Assembly (NCBI GenBank): GCA_040901495.1
Contig: JBBDYO010000064.1
Coordinates: 1-16,878, forward strand
Length of the DNA stretch: 16,878 bases
Source of the DNA: VRUE01 sp040901495
Lineage (GTDB): Bacteria > Actinomycetota > Thermoleophilia > Solirubrobacterales > 70-9
Reading direction: 5' to 3'
Shown here: piece by piece, positions 1 to 7,133 of the stretch
Layout of the letters: each line of letters starts with the position of its first letter
Position numbering within the stretch: the first letter of the stretch is position 1
Program-made: the position numbers and the translations under genes
The notes under the pieces: generated by a model
Told to the model about the DNA's origin: nothing
The model's database searches: none
The model's input: only the letters and a program-made list of their open reading frames with translations

Positions 1-1
1 C

Positions 2-349
2 GTGCTGCACTCGCTCTACCGGATCGCCGACCTCACCGTGGTCCCCTCGATCTATGAGCCGTTCGGGCTGGTCGCGCTGGAGGCGATGGCCTCCGAATGC
101 CCTTGCATCGTCGCCGACACCGGCGGCCTGCGCGAGGTCGTCCCCCACGAGGAGGTCGGCCTGCGCTTCCGCTCCCGTGACCCCGAAGCCCTTGCCGAGG
201 TCGCGGTTCGCGTCCTGCGCGACGACGAGCTGGGCCGGCGCTTGGTGACCGAAGCTTACGAGCACCTCCGCCGCTTCGACTGGGGCGACGTCGCCGAGCA
301 GACCGCCGCGGTCTACGCCGAGCTGGTCGGCGACCCCCGTCCCGCTTAA
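2..349 (+). CDS. Glycosyltransferase family 4 (GT-B), C-terminal part; 5' end outside the window
   Basis: This is the C-terminal part of a retaining GT-B glycosyltransferase. About 115 residues are visible. The frame is open to the left edge, so the first codon here is probably internal. The stretch EPFGLVALEAM at residues 19-29 holds the two glutamates (E19 and E27) of the EX7E motif that binds the nucleotide-sugar donor in GT4 enzymes. It is followed by ADTGGLREVV (residues 38-47), the usual donor-site glycine turn. The end of the protein is the typical helical tail, finishing in TAA. GT4 enzymes make cell-surface glycans, glycolipids or storage sugars; acceptor and donor cannot be told from this fragment. 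It converges on the acyltransferase gene to its right, with a long hairpin between them. The family call is secure, the specific role unknown. Confidence 0.9.
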   Translation: MLHSLYRIADLTVVPSIYEPFGLVALEAMASECPCIVADTGGLREVVPHEEVGLRFRSRDPEALAEVAVRVLRDDELGRRLVTEAYEHLRRFDWGDVAEQTAAVYAELVGDPRPA

Positions 350-364
350 GCCCGCCCTCTCCCA

Positions 365-411
365 AACTGCATCAACTTCTCAGCCTGCTGGATATAGAAG
401 TTGATTCAGTT
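365..411. terminator. Long hairpin between convergent genes, probable bidirectional terminator
   Basis: Arms 365-380 and 396-411 pair over 16 positions with a single C/T mismatch at 370/406. The 15-nt loop contains a smaller CAGC/GCTG hairpin. It sits between the stop codons of two convergent genes (349 and 430), where a bidirectional transcription terminator is expected. No run of T follows either arm, so it is not a textbook intrinsic terminator. Confidence 0.5.
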
Positions 412-429
412 CCGAGGCGAGACGAGCTT

Positions 430-1086
430 TCAGTCCGGCTGGGGAAGGGTTGTCCATGCCTCGGGGTCAGGTTCGACCGGGTCGGGCCAGCGCAGCTCCT
501 GCGGGGTGTCGCGCATCCTGATGATCCGTGCCGGGATCCCGGCGACGACGGCGTTGGCCGGGACGTCTTTGGTCACCACCGAGTTGGTGCCGATGATCGA
601 GTTGTCGCCGACCCGCACCCCGCGCAGGATGCAGGCGCCGTAGCCGATCCAGACGTTGGAGCCGACCTCCACGTCGCGGGTGTAGATGCCCTGCTTGCGG
701 ATCGGCCGCTCCACCTCGACCACACCGTGGTCGAAGTCGATGAACATCGCCCGGTCGGCGATCACGCACTGCTCGCCGATCCGGACCCGCTGGTAGGCGG
801 AGATCGTGCACTCCTGCCCCAGCACCGACTTGTCGCCGATCTCGACGATTCCCTCGTGGCAGCGGATCTTGGTGCCGTGCCCGATCCACACGAAGCGGCC
901 GAAGTCGACCTTGCCGCGCTTGGCGATCTGCAGTTCCAGGCCGCTGCCGAGGAAGAGCGGTCCCCGCGTGCTCCAGCGCCATCCAGCCTGGGTCAGCAGG
1001 CGGCGCCACAGGTAGCGCGCCAGCAGCAGCCCGTATTGCGGGTTCAACATCCCGTTGCGAGCGCAGAAGCGGATCGTTCGGATCAC
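430..1086 (-). CDS. Left-handed beta-helix (hexapeptide-repeat) acyltransferase
   Basis: The protein has about 218 residues. Residues 60-185 are a run of hexapeptide repeats, for example VEIGDKSVLG, VRIGEQCVIA, VEVGSNVWIGYG and VRVGDNSIIG, forming the trimeric left-handed beta-helix of the maltose/galactoside O-acetyltransferase family. The motif FDHGV gives the likely catalytic His120 on a loop leaving the helix. The ending AGIPARIIRMR is the usual cap. The enzyme would transfer an acetyl or other acyl group from acyl-CoA to a sugar or sugar nucleotide in the cytosol. The neighbouring GT4 gene suggests surface glycan synthesis. I chose the GTG at 1086. An ATG at 1050 is possible, and longer versions would run into the meaB start at 1115. 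No clear Shine-Dalgarno is visible for any choice. Family certain, substrate unknown, start uncertain. Confidence 0.85.
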   Translation of the reverse strand: MIRTIRFCARNGMLNPQYGLLLARYLWRRLLTQAGWRWSTRGPLFLGSGLELQIAKRGKVDFGRFVWIGHGTKIRCHEGIVEIGDKSVLGQECTISAYQRVRIGEQCVIADRAMFIDFDHGVVEVERPIRKQGIYTRDVEVGSNVWIGYGACILRGVRVGDNSIIGTNSVVTKDVPANAVVAGIPARIIRMRDTPQELRWPDPVEPDPEAWTTLPQPD

Positions 1087-1106
1087 GGCGGCCGGGACTT
1101 TAGACT
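1077..1106 (+). promoter_or_regulatory. Putative meaB promoter giving a leaderless mRNA
   Basis: A TAGACT -10 hexamer lies at 1101-1106, and the ATG of meaB begins 8 nt later, with no Shine-Dalgarno between. A weak -35 (TTCGGA, 1077-1082) is 18 bp upstream. Transcription would start at or next to the ATG, as in many actinobacterial leaderless genes. The same TAGACT arrangement precedes the mutase and aminopeptidase genes in this window. Confidence 0.5.
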
Positions 1107-1114
1107 CACAACGC

Positions 1115-2077
1115 ATGACTGGTGCCGCTAAAGCCGCATCGCTCTCAGAGCGACTCGTCGCCGGTGACAAGCGTGCGCTGGCGCGAGCGATCACCCTGAT
1201 CGAGTCCGACGACCCGGCAGGGTGGGAGCTGGTCCGCGAGGTCTACCCGCAAACAGGCAGCGCTCGGATCGTCGGTTTCACCGGCCCCCCGGGGGTCGGC
1301 AAGAGCACGCTGATCGGCGCCCTGACCGCCGAGTTGCGTAAGGCGGAGCGCGATGTCGCGGTGCTTTCGATCGATCCCTCCAGCCCCTTCACCAAAGGTG
1401 CGCTGCTCGGGGATCGAATCCGGCTCACCGACCACTTTCTCGACCCGGGGGTGTTCATCCGCTCGATGGCCTCGCGGGGTGCACTCGGTGGGCTCTCTGA
1501 GGCGGCGCTGCAGGTCGCCCTGGTGATGGACGCGGCCGGCAAGGACGACGTGCTGATCGAGACGGTTGGGGTGGGGCAGGCGGAGATCGACATCGTCGAT
1601 CACGCCGACACGATCGTGCTGGCGCTGATGCCCGGGTCGGGCGACTCGATCCAGGCGCTGAAGGCGGGGGTGATGGAGATCCCCGACGTGATCGTCGTCA
1701 ACAAGGCCGACCACCCGATGACCGACACGATGGTGCGCGAGGTGCGCGGCGTGCTGGCGCTCTCGCATGACCCGGAGGGATGGAAGGTGCCGATCCTGCG
1801 CACCGAGGCGGCGCGCGGGGAGGGGGTCGAGGAGCTGACCGAGAAGATCGACGAGCACCGCGCCTTCATCGAGGCGGCGGGCACGCTCGAGGAGCGCCGG
1901 GCGCGCAACCTGCGCAACGAGGTGCTCGGGATCGCGACCGCGAGGATGCGCCGCCGGCTGGAGGCGACGGTTGCCGCCGACCCAGAGACCGCGTCCCTGC
2001 TGGATCGGGTGGTGCGGCGGGAGCTGGACCCGGCAAGCGCGGCCACCGAGCTGATGGAGAGGCAGGCCGATGCCTGA
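1115..2077 (+). CDS. meaB: MeaB/ArgK-type G-protein chaperone of B12-dependent acyl-CoA mutase
   Basis: MeaB uses GTP hydrolysis to load, protect and repair the adenosylcobalamin cofactor of methylmalonyl-CoA-type mutases. The 320-residue protein has the family's full set of motifs: Walker A GPPGVGKS at residues 57-64, the DPSSPFT signature at 87-93, ETVGVGQ at 149-155 (switch/Walker B region) and the guanine-specificity motif NKAD at 196-199. The C-terminal helical region (about 250-320) matches the family dimerisation arm. I chose the ATG at 1115 because it gives the usual length and follows a -10 box by 8 nt. A longer in-frame start at 1055 would overlap the divergent acyltransferase. Its probable partners are the split mutase subunits at 12963 and 15782, about 11 kb away. 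The stop overlaps the next start by 8 nt, so the two genes are probably co-translated. Confidence 0.95.
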   Translation: MTGAAKAASLSERLVAGDKRALARAITLIESDDPAGWELVREVYPQTGSARIVGFTGPPGVGKSTLIGALTAELRKAERDVAVLSIDPSSPFTKGALLGDRIRLTDHFLDPGVFIRSMASRGALGGLSEAALQVALVMDAAGKDDVLIETVGVGQAEIDIVDHADTIVLALMPGSGDSIQALKAGVMEIPDVIVVNKADHPMTDTMVREVRGVLALSHDPEGWKVPILRTEAARGEGVEELTEKIDEHRAFIEAAGTLEERRARNLRNEVLGIATARMRRRLEATVAADPETASLLDRVVRRELDPASAATELMERQADA

Positions 2078-2477
2078 GTCGCCGCCGCCCGGCGCCGAGA
2101 TGCCGACCCTCGCGGAGGTGGTCCGCTGGACCGGCTTCGACGTCGACGAGGTCGATGGCACTCGCGTGGGCAGGGTGCACAGCGTCTTCACCGACGCGGC
2201 CAGCGGGGAGCCCACCTGGCTGATCGTCGCGCTCGGCCGCCGCGGCGCAAAGCGGGTCGCGATTCCCCTGCGCGACTGTGCCGGCGCGGCGAACCGGGTC
2301 TGGACCGTGCACGGGCGCGAGGCCCTGCGGACCGCGCCCGCCGTCGATCCGGCCCGGCCGCTGCTGCGCGAGCACGAGCTGACGATCTGCCGCTACTTTG
2401 GGATCAGCGAGAAGGTCGGCCGCGCGGCCGAGATCGTCGACCGCCCCGTGGACTCCGTCACCTCGCAGCCCGCCTAG
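2070..2477 (+). CDS. PRC-barrel-like domain protein
   Basis: This small soluble protein has 135 residues. Residues 12-65 (LAEVVRWTGFDVDEVDGTRVGRVHSVFTD, then TWLIVALG) look like a PRC-barrel beta domain: 'G..V.D..G..VG.V..V..D' followed by a 'P.WLIV..G' strand. PRC barrels occur in ribosome maturation factor RimM and in photosynthetic reaction-centre H subunits, and as stand-alone actinobacterial proteins of unknown role. The rest has no recognised motif. The ATG lies inside the last codons of meaB (8-nt overlap), so translation is probably coupled. A functional link to cobalamin-mutase maintenance is only suggested by this overlap. The domain call is by pattern and moderately sure; the function is unknown. 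Confidence 0.7.
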   Translation: MPESPPPGAEMPTLAEVVRWTGFDVDEVDGTRVGRVHSVFTDAASGEPTWLIVALGRRGAKRVAIPLRDCAGAANRVWTVHGREALRTAPAVDPARPLLREHELTICRYFGISEKVGRAAEIVDRPVDSVTSQPA

Positions 2478-2484
2478 TCAGCCG

Positions 2485-2528
2485 AGTGCGACGTCTTTCG
2501 TCTCATAGCGACCGAAATACGTCGCACT
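2485..2528. terminator. Long hairpin between convergent genes
   Basis: Perfect 10-bp arms AGTGCGACGT (2485-2494) and ACGTCGCACT (2519-2528) continue past one C/T mismatch into a 5-bp inner stem, TTTCG/CGAAA, leaving a 12-nt loop. The right arm runs into the stop codon of the acyl-CoA dehydrogenase. The position between convergent stops argues for a bidirectional terminator. No clear T-tract follows. Confidence 0.55.
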
Positions 2529-3672
2529 AGCAGCCGAGCTGGCGGGCGATGACCATCTGCTGCACCTCGTCGGTGCCCTCGCCGATCGTGAGGATCTTGG
2601 CGTCGCGGTAGAAGCGGCAGACCGGGTACTCCTCGATGTAGCCGTAGCCGCCGTGGATCTGGACCGCCTCCTCGGTGGCGCGGACCGCGAGGCGGCCGGT
2701 GATCAGCTTCGCCTGCGCGGCGGTCAGCGTGAACGACTTGCCCGCGTCCTTCTCCAGGGCGGCGCGCCAGGTCAGCAGGCGGGCCGCCTCGATCTGAGCC
2801 GAGAGGTCGGCGATCTTCGCCTGGATCGACTGGAACTTGGAGATCGCCTGGCCGAACGCCTTGCGCTCTTTGGCGTAGGCGATCGCCTCGTCGAGGGCGC
2901 CCTGGGCGAGCCCCACGCCCATCGCCGCGACGCCGATCCGACCGCCGTCGAGGATGTGGAGGAAGTTCTTGAAGCCGTCGCCGCGCCGGCCGAGCAGGTT
3001 GGACTCGGGGACCCGGCAGTCCTCGAAGGAGAGCGGCCGGGTGTCGGAGGCGTTCCAGCCCATCTTGCGGTAGGCCTCGCCGATCTCATAGCCGGGGGTT
3101 CCGGTCGGGACGATCAGGTTGGAGATCTCCTTGCGGCCGTCGCCGTCGCCGGTGACGGCCGTGATCGAGACGCAGCCCGAAATATCGGTGCCCGCGTTGG
3201 TGATGAACTGCTTGGCGCCGTTGACCACCCACTCGCCGTCGTCGAGCTTGGCCGTCGTGCGCACGTTGCCGGCATCGGAGCCGGCCTCGGGCTCGGTCAG
3301 CCCGAAGGAGGCGAGCCGCTCGCCGCTGCACAGCTGCGGCAGCCACTCGGCCTTCTGCTCATCGCTGCCCCAGAGGTAGATCGGCATCGTGCCCAGCGAG
3401 GTGTGGGCGGCCATCGTGATGCAGACCGAGGAGTCGATCCGCGCCAGCTCTTCGACGGCAAGCACGTAGGAAAGGGTGTCGGCGCCCCCGCCGCCGTAGT
3501 CCTGCGGGAAGGGGATCCCCATCAGGCCAAGCCCGCCCATCTTGGCGACGATCTCGTAGGGGAACCGCTTCTCACGGTCCAGCTCCTCCGCAACCGGCGC
3601 CACCTCCCCCCGCGCGAACTCCCGCACGGTGTCGCGCAGCAGCCGCTGCTCGTCGCTGAGCTCGAAATCCAC
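2527..3672 (-). CDS. Acyl-CoA dehydrogenase (short/branched-chain type)
   Basis: This FAD flavoenzyme oxidises acyl-CoA to 2-enoyl-CoA and passes electrons to ETF. It is full length at 381 residues. The N-terminal helical domain starts MDFELSDEQRLLRDTVREFA. The middle beta domain carries FGLTEPEAGSDAGN (about residues 117-130) and WVVNGAKQFITNAG. The C-terminal helical domain ends RFYRDAKILTIGEGTDEVQ. Glu365 in IGEGTDE occupies the catalytic-base position of short- and medium-chain and isobutyryl-CoA dehydrogenases; isovaleryl-CoA dehydrogenase has its base elsewhere. Translation begins at GTG. A possible -10 (TAGGCT) ends 6 nt before it, so the mRNA may be leaderless. It is divergent from the TetR gene across 41 bp. 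ETF beta is encoded later in the window. Chain-length preference cannot be read directly; a C4 or branched C4/C5 substrate is likely from context. Confidence 0.93.
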   Translation of the reverse strand: MDFELSDEQRLLRDTVREFARGEVAPVAEELDREKRFPYEIVAKMGGLGLMGIPFPQDYGGGGADTLSYVLAVEELARIDSSVCITMAAHTSLGTMPIYLWGSDEQKAEWLPQLCSGERLASFGLTEPEAGSDAGNVRTTAKLDDGEWVVNGAKQFITNAGTDISGCVSITAVTGDGDGRKEISNLIVPTGTPGYEIGEAYRKMGWNASDTRPLSFEDCRVPESNLLGRRGDGFKNFLHILDGGRIGVAAMGVGLAQGALDEAIAYAKERKAFGQAISKFQSIQAKIADLSAQIEAARLLTWRAALEKDAGKSFTLTAAQAKLITGRLAVRATEEAVQIHGGYGYIEEYPVCRFYRDAKILTIGEGTDEVQQMVIARQLGC

Positions 3673-3696
3673 GGCGGAAGCCTATTCGACAATTTT

Positions 3697-3707
3697 GATG
3701 TAACATC
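3697..3707. promoter_or_regulatory. Possible operator between divergent acyl-CoA dehydrogenase and TetR genes
   Basis: The 11-bp inverted repeat GATGT-A-ACATC lies in the 41-bp divergent spacer. It covers a possible -10 (TAACAT, 3701-3706) for the TetR gene. TetR regulators often bind such sites to control themselves and the divergent gene. It is shorter than most TetR operators, so support is weak. Confidence 0.3.
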
Positions 3708-3713
3708 GTTCTA

Positions 3714-4316
3714 GTGAATATGGAGGAGAGCAAGGCGAAACGGCCCTATCGCATGAAGCAACGTGCGGCGTCCGCGGGGGAAACCCGCCAGCGGATCCTC
3801 GACGCCGCTGTGAGGCTCTCGCTCGAGAACTACTGGTACGACGAGGTTTCGCTGAGGCAGATCGCCGCGACGACGGGTGTGGCGCTACAGACAGTCGTGA
3901 ACCACTTCGGCACCAAGGAGGGGATCCTCACGGCGGTGCTGGAACAGCCGGTCCCGCCGGAGATGATGACGCGCATCGCCGCGGAACCAGACGACATCGC
4001 CGGCGCGGTCGATCTGCTGATAAACGACTACGAGCTTGCCGGAGACTCAGTCTTTCGCTGGCTGGCGCTGGAGGAGCGGATCGCCGCGGTGCGGCCGCTT
4101 CTCGAGTGGGGGCGTAAGGAACACCGCGCATGGGTGCAGCGGACCTTCCCCTCTGTGCTCGAGAGCTGTCCCGCGGACGCGCGCGGCCGTCGGCTGGATC
4201 TCCTTGTTTGCGCGACCGACGTCCTCACGTGGAAATTGCTTCGACGCGACCGCGGGCTGAGTCAGGCAAAGACGAAGAAGGCGATTCAGGAGTTGGTGGA
4301 GGCGCTTCACCAATGA
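3714..4316 (+). CDS. TetR/AcrR-family transcriptional regulator
   Basis: The protein has about 200 residues, normal for the family. The N-terminal helix-turn-helix covers roughly residues 23-70: TRQRILDAAVRLSLENYWYDEVSLRQIAATTGVALQTVVNHFGTKEGIL is the TetR pattern, although 'TVVNHF' replaces the more common 'TLYRHF/YYHF'. The C-terminal ligand domain is not diagnostic. The GTG at 3714 is used here. An ATG two codons later, or the ATG at 3753, are alternatives; none has a good Shine-Dalgarno. Its TGA overlaps the ATG of the following glycosyltransferase (ATGA), so the pair is one transcription and translation unit. It probably controls this operon and perhaps the divergent acyl-CoA dehydrogenase. 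Ligand unknown. Confidence 0.88.
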   Translation: MNMEESKAKRPYRMKQRAASAGETRQRILDAAVRLSLENYWYDEVSLRQIAATTGVALQTVVNHFGTKEGILTAVLEQPVPPEMMTRIAAEPDDIAGAVDLLINDYELAGDSVFRWLALEERIAAVRPLLEWGRKEHRAWVQRTFPSVLESCPADARGRRLDLLVCATDVLTWKLLRRDRGLSQAKTKKAIQELVEALHQ

Positions 4317-5638
4317 AGATCACCCTCTTTGCGCATGGTCTTCGCGGCGACGTCTGGCCGATGATCTCGCTCGGCTGGCATCTCGCCAAACGCGAGCACC
4401 AGGTAACCATGGCGGTGCCTGGGGAGTTTCAGTCCTTAGCCGAGCGAGCGGGACTCAGAGTCGTCCCGCTTCCCTTCGACATGATGGCCTGGCTGGGGGC
4501 GCCCGAGGGGCAGCACCTGCTCTCCCGCGGTGGCGCAGCCGTTCTGCGCGGCCTCGCGGCCGAGTACAGCCGCTACGGGGAGGCACTTGACGACGCTCAC
4601 CTGGCGGCTGCCCAAGGTGCGGAGGCCATGGTCGGTGGCATGACGACCATCGATCGCGCCGTTGCCCTCGGCGACCTCCAACAAGTGCCGGTGTCGATGG
4701 TCTTCCAGCAGCCGGCCGCTCCCTCTGGGGACTTTTCGGCGCCGACCATCACTCGCGGGAGGGTCCGCTCCAGGCCCCTGCGACGAGCTTCGAACCATCT
4801 CGCCTACCGGCTCTGGTGGCACGGCAACGTCGCCGCCACCAATCGATTTCGGCGCAGGCTCGGGCTCCCCCGCCAGAGGAAGACGACCTTTTCGCGGATG
4901 CAGGAGCACGGCGCCATCTCGCTCCACACCTTCAGCCCCAGCCTGCTTCCCCGGCCGACGGATTGGGCGGACAACCTCAAGGTCACGGCCGCCTGGCAAA
5001 TGCCTTCTGCGGTCCGCGGCGATCTCGGCGAGGCGCTTCCCGATGAGCTGCAGTCCTGGCTCACGGCGGGCGACCCGCCGATTTTTCTCGGCTTCGGCAG
5101 CATGCCGGTGCTCGACCCTGAGGCCATGTTCGACGATGTGCTCGCTGTAACCACAAGCCTGGGCCGCCGGGCAATTGTGAGCGAGAACTGCGTCCCCAAG
5201 CGCGTCTCCGGGGCCCTGCCAAGCCATCTGAGGACGGTGGGGGCGGTCGACCACGACCGTCTTTTCCCGCAGTGTGCCGCCATCGTCCACCATGGCGGGC
5301 TGGGCTCCACCACGGCTTCCGCTCGCTCTGGACGACCGACGATGGTCTGCTCGGTGTTCTCCGATCAGCCTTGGTGGGGCGAGCTCCTGCAGCGCTTGGG
5401 GGCAGGCGTCCACGTTCCCTTCCGCAAGCTCGACAGGCACGCCTTGTCCCAGGGGCTGTGCACCCTGCTCGACCCCAGGGTCGAGGCTCGCGCCGCAGAT
5501 CTCGGTGCGTCGATTCGAAGCGAAGGAGATGGACTCCCCGAAGCGACGCGGTCGCTTGAAGATTGGCTCCTCACGGCGGAGCCAATGCCCCTGGCGGCCT
5601 CCCGTGGCGTCGGGAAGATCCGGCGTCCTATCGCGTAA
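4313..5638 (+). CDS. GT1-family (UGT/sterol- or macrolide-type) glycosyltransferase
   Basis: This inverting GT-B enzyme of about 441 residues transfers sugar from an NDP-sugar to a lipophilic small molecule. The N-terminal GLRGDVWPMISLGWHLAKREHQVTM (residues 9-33) is the 'G.RGDV.P...L...L...GH.VT' signature shared by sterol 3-beta-glucosyltransferases and antibiotic glycosyltransferases such as the GtfB type. The C-terminal donor site contains IVHHGGLGSTTASARSGRP (His326-His327) and SDQPWWGELL (Asp351-Gln352), the pattern of sterol/macrolide enzymes. The start is the ATG overlapping the TetR stop; the 61 codons upstream in frame belong to TetR. Physical coupling to a TetR gene fits an inducible detoxification or lipid-glycosylation function. 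The acceptor is unknown. The gene's codon bias looks somewhat weaker than in its neighbours, which hints at an accessory origin. It ends 6 bp from the convergent aldehyde dehydrogenase. Confidence 0.88.
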   Translation: MKITLFAHGLRGDVWPMISLGWHLAKREHQVTMAVPGEFQSLAERAGLRVVPLPFDMMAWLGAPEGQHLLSRGGAAVLRGLAAEYSRYGEALDDAHLAAAQGAEAMVGGMTTIDRAVALGDLQQVPVSMVFQQPAAPSGDFSAPTITRGRVRSRPLRRASNHLAYRLWWHGNVAATNRFRRRLGLPRQRKTTFSRMQEHGAISLHTFSPSLLPRPTDWADNLKVTAAWQMPSAVRGDLGEALPDELQSWLTAGDPPIFLGFGSMPVLDPEAMFDDVLAVTTSLGRRAIVSENCVPKRVSGALPSHLRTVGAVDHDRLFPQCAAIVHHGGLGSTTASARSGRPTMVCSVFSDQPWWGELLQRLGAGVHVPFRKLDRHALSQGLCTLLDPRVEARAADLGASIRSEGDGLPEATRSLEDWLLTAEPMPLAASRGVGKIRRPIA

Positions 5639-5644
5639 GCCGAG

Positions 5645-7081
5645 TCAGAGCTGCAGGCTCTTGACTTGCAGCAACTCCTCGATCGCGTAACGGCCGTTCT
5701 CGCGACCGTGGCCGGACTGCTTGTAGCCGCCGAACGGCGCCAGCGGGTTCCAGGCGCCGCCGTTGATCTCGATCTGGCCGGTGCGGATGCGGCGAGCGAT
5801 GCCGATCGCACGGTCCTGATCACCAGACCAGACGCCGCCGGCCAGGCCGTAGTCGGTGTCGTTGGCGATCCGCACCGCGTCGTCGGTGTCCTCGTAGGGC
5901 TGAATTGACAGGACCGGCCCGAAGATCTCCTCCTGGGCGATCGTCATCTCCGATGTGACGTCGGAGAAGACCGTAGGACGGACGAAGTAGCCGCGCTCAA
6001 GGCCCTCGGGCGGAGCGGCGCCACCGGTGACGAGCTTCGCCCCTTCGGCCTCGCCTTTCTCGATGTAGCCGCGCACGCGCTCGCGCTGCACCTCGGAGAC
6101 CAGCGGGCCGAGCCGGGTCGATTCCTCGAATGGATCGCCGGGGGTGAAGCTTTCCGCGGCGGCCTTGGCGATCTCCTCCGCTTCGGCCAGCTTCTCGCGC
6201 GGGACCAGCATCCGGGTCAGAGCGCTACAGGTCTGGCCGGAGTTGAGGTAGCACTTGCCAACCCCGTCGGGGATCGCGCGGCTGAGGTCGGCGTCGTCGA
6301 GGATCACGTTCGGCGACTTGCCACCCAGCTCCATCGCGACCGGCTTCACGGTCGCCGAGGCCAGCTCGGAGACGCGGCGCCCAGCGCGGGTCGAGCCGGT
6401 GAAGGAAACCATGTCGACGCCGGGGTGGCCGGCGATCGCCTCGCCGACGACCGGGCCGGTGCCGGTGACCATGTTGAAGACTCCCGCCGGCAGGCCGGCG
6501 CCCTCGATCACCTCGGCGAGGATGAAGGCGTTGAGCGGGACGACCTCGCTCGGCTTGAGCACGACCGTGCAGCCGGCAGCGAGGGCAGGGGCGACCTTGG
6601 CGGCGATCTGGTTCAGCGGGTAGTTCCAGGGGGTGATCGCGCCGAGCACCCCGGCCGGCTCGCGCAGCACGCGCGAGTTGCCGATCTCCTCTTCCCAAGC
6701 GACTTCCTCCATCAGGTTCGGCATCGCCGCGAACTGGCCGGTCGGCAGGCCGGCCTGGATGATCTGACTCAGCGTCAGTGGCATTCCCAGCTCCTGGGAG
6801 ATCGTCGCGGCGATCTCCTCGGCGCGCTCGCCGAGGCCGGCAGCGATCGCCGAGAGGTAGCCGGCGCGCTCCTCGCGGGAAGTCTGCGACCAGGAGTCGA
6901 ATGCCTCACGCGCGGCGCGCACCGCCCGGTCGGCGTCCTCGGACGTGCAGGCCGGGATCGACCCCATGACCTCCTCGGTAGTCGAGTTGATCACCTCGAT
7001 CGTCTCCGAGCCCCCGGGCTCAACCCACTCGCCGCCGATGAAGATCTTGTCCTTCACCTGAAGCTCCGCCGTGGTCGCCAT
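5645..7081 (-). CDS. NAD(P)+-dependent aldehyde dehydrogenase
   Basis: This 478-residue member of the aldehyde dehydrogenase superfamily oxidises an aldehyde to its acid. The key residues are visible: oxyanion Asn153 in PWNYP, the cofactor-binding segment KPSEVVP (176-182), FTGS (227-230), the general base Glu251 in MELGGKSPN and the nucleophile Cys285 in GQTCSALTR. The C-terminal NGGAWNPLAPFGGYKQSGHGRENG is the usual oligomerisation/substrate region. I chose the ATG at 7081 because GAGGAGG at 7088-7094 stands 6 nt before it. A longer reading to 7213 would only add a basic low-complexity stretch overlapping hxlR. The gene follows hxlR on the same strand after 52 bp containing a 16-bp palindrome. 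Substrate unknown. Reading hxlR-aldH as an aldehyde-responsive unit is inference. Confidence 0.93.
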   Translation of the reverse strand: MATTAELQVKDKIFIGGEWVEPGGSETIEVINSTTEEVMGSIPACTSEDADRAVRAAREAFDSWSQTSREERAGYLSAIAAGLGERAEEIAATISQELGMPLTLSQIIQAGLPTGQFAAMPNLMEEVAWEEEIGNSRVLREPAGVLGAITPWNYPLNQIAAKVAPALAAGCTVVLKPSEVVPLNAFILAEVIEGAGLPAGVFNMVTGTGPVVGEAIAGHPGVDMVSFTGSTRAGRRVSELASATVKPVAMELGGKSPNVILDDADLSRAIPDGVGKCYLNSGQTCSALTRMLVPREKLAEAEEIAKAAAESFTPGDPFEESTRLGPLVSEVQRERVRGYIEKGEAEGAKLVTGGAAPPEGLERGYFVRPTVFSDVTSEMTIAQEEIFGPVLSIQPYEDTDDAVRIANDTDYGLAGGVWSGDQDRAIGIARRIRTGQIEINGGAWNPLAPFGGYKQSGHGRENGRYAIEELLQVKSLQL

Positions 7082-7115
7082 TCCCGTCCTCCTCGTTGCT
7101 GGTCGCCGGTCCGTC

Positions 7116-7131
7116 TTGGCCGTACGGCCAA
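7116..7131. promoter_or_regulatory. Perfect 16-bp palindrome upstream of the aldehyde dehydrogenase gene
   Basis: TTGGCCGTACGGCCAA reads the same on both strands with no spacer. It lies between the hxlR stop (7134) and the aldehyde dehydrogenase Shine-Dalgarno. A spacerless palindrome cannot form a good hairpin loop without losing central pairs, so a binding site for a dimeric regulator is more likely than a terminator. It does not resemble the GTTGC-N5-GCAAC sites, so a different protein is implied. Confidence 0.45.
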
Positions 7132-7133
7132 CG

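Noticed and set aside
2653..3714. Long plus-strand open frame of 353 codons opposite the acyl-CoA dehydrogenase
   Set aside because: It is the antisense reading of a gene with full family motifs; its own translation is low-complexity with no recognisable domain, as is common in high-GC DNA.
4130..4312. Extension of the glycosyltransferase start upstream to 4130
   Set aside because: The added 61 codons overlap the TetR C-terminal region and precede the conserved N-terminal MKITLFAHGLRGDV; the ATGA overlap gives the natural start.
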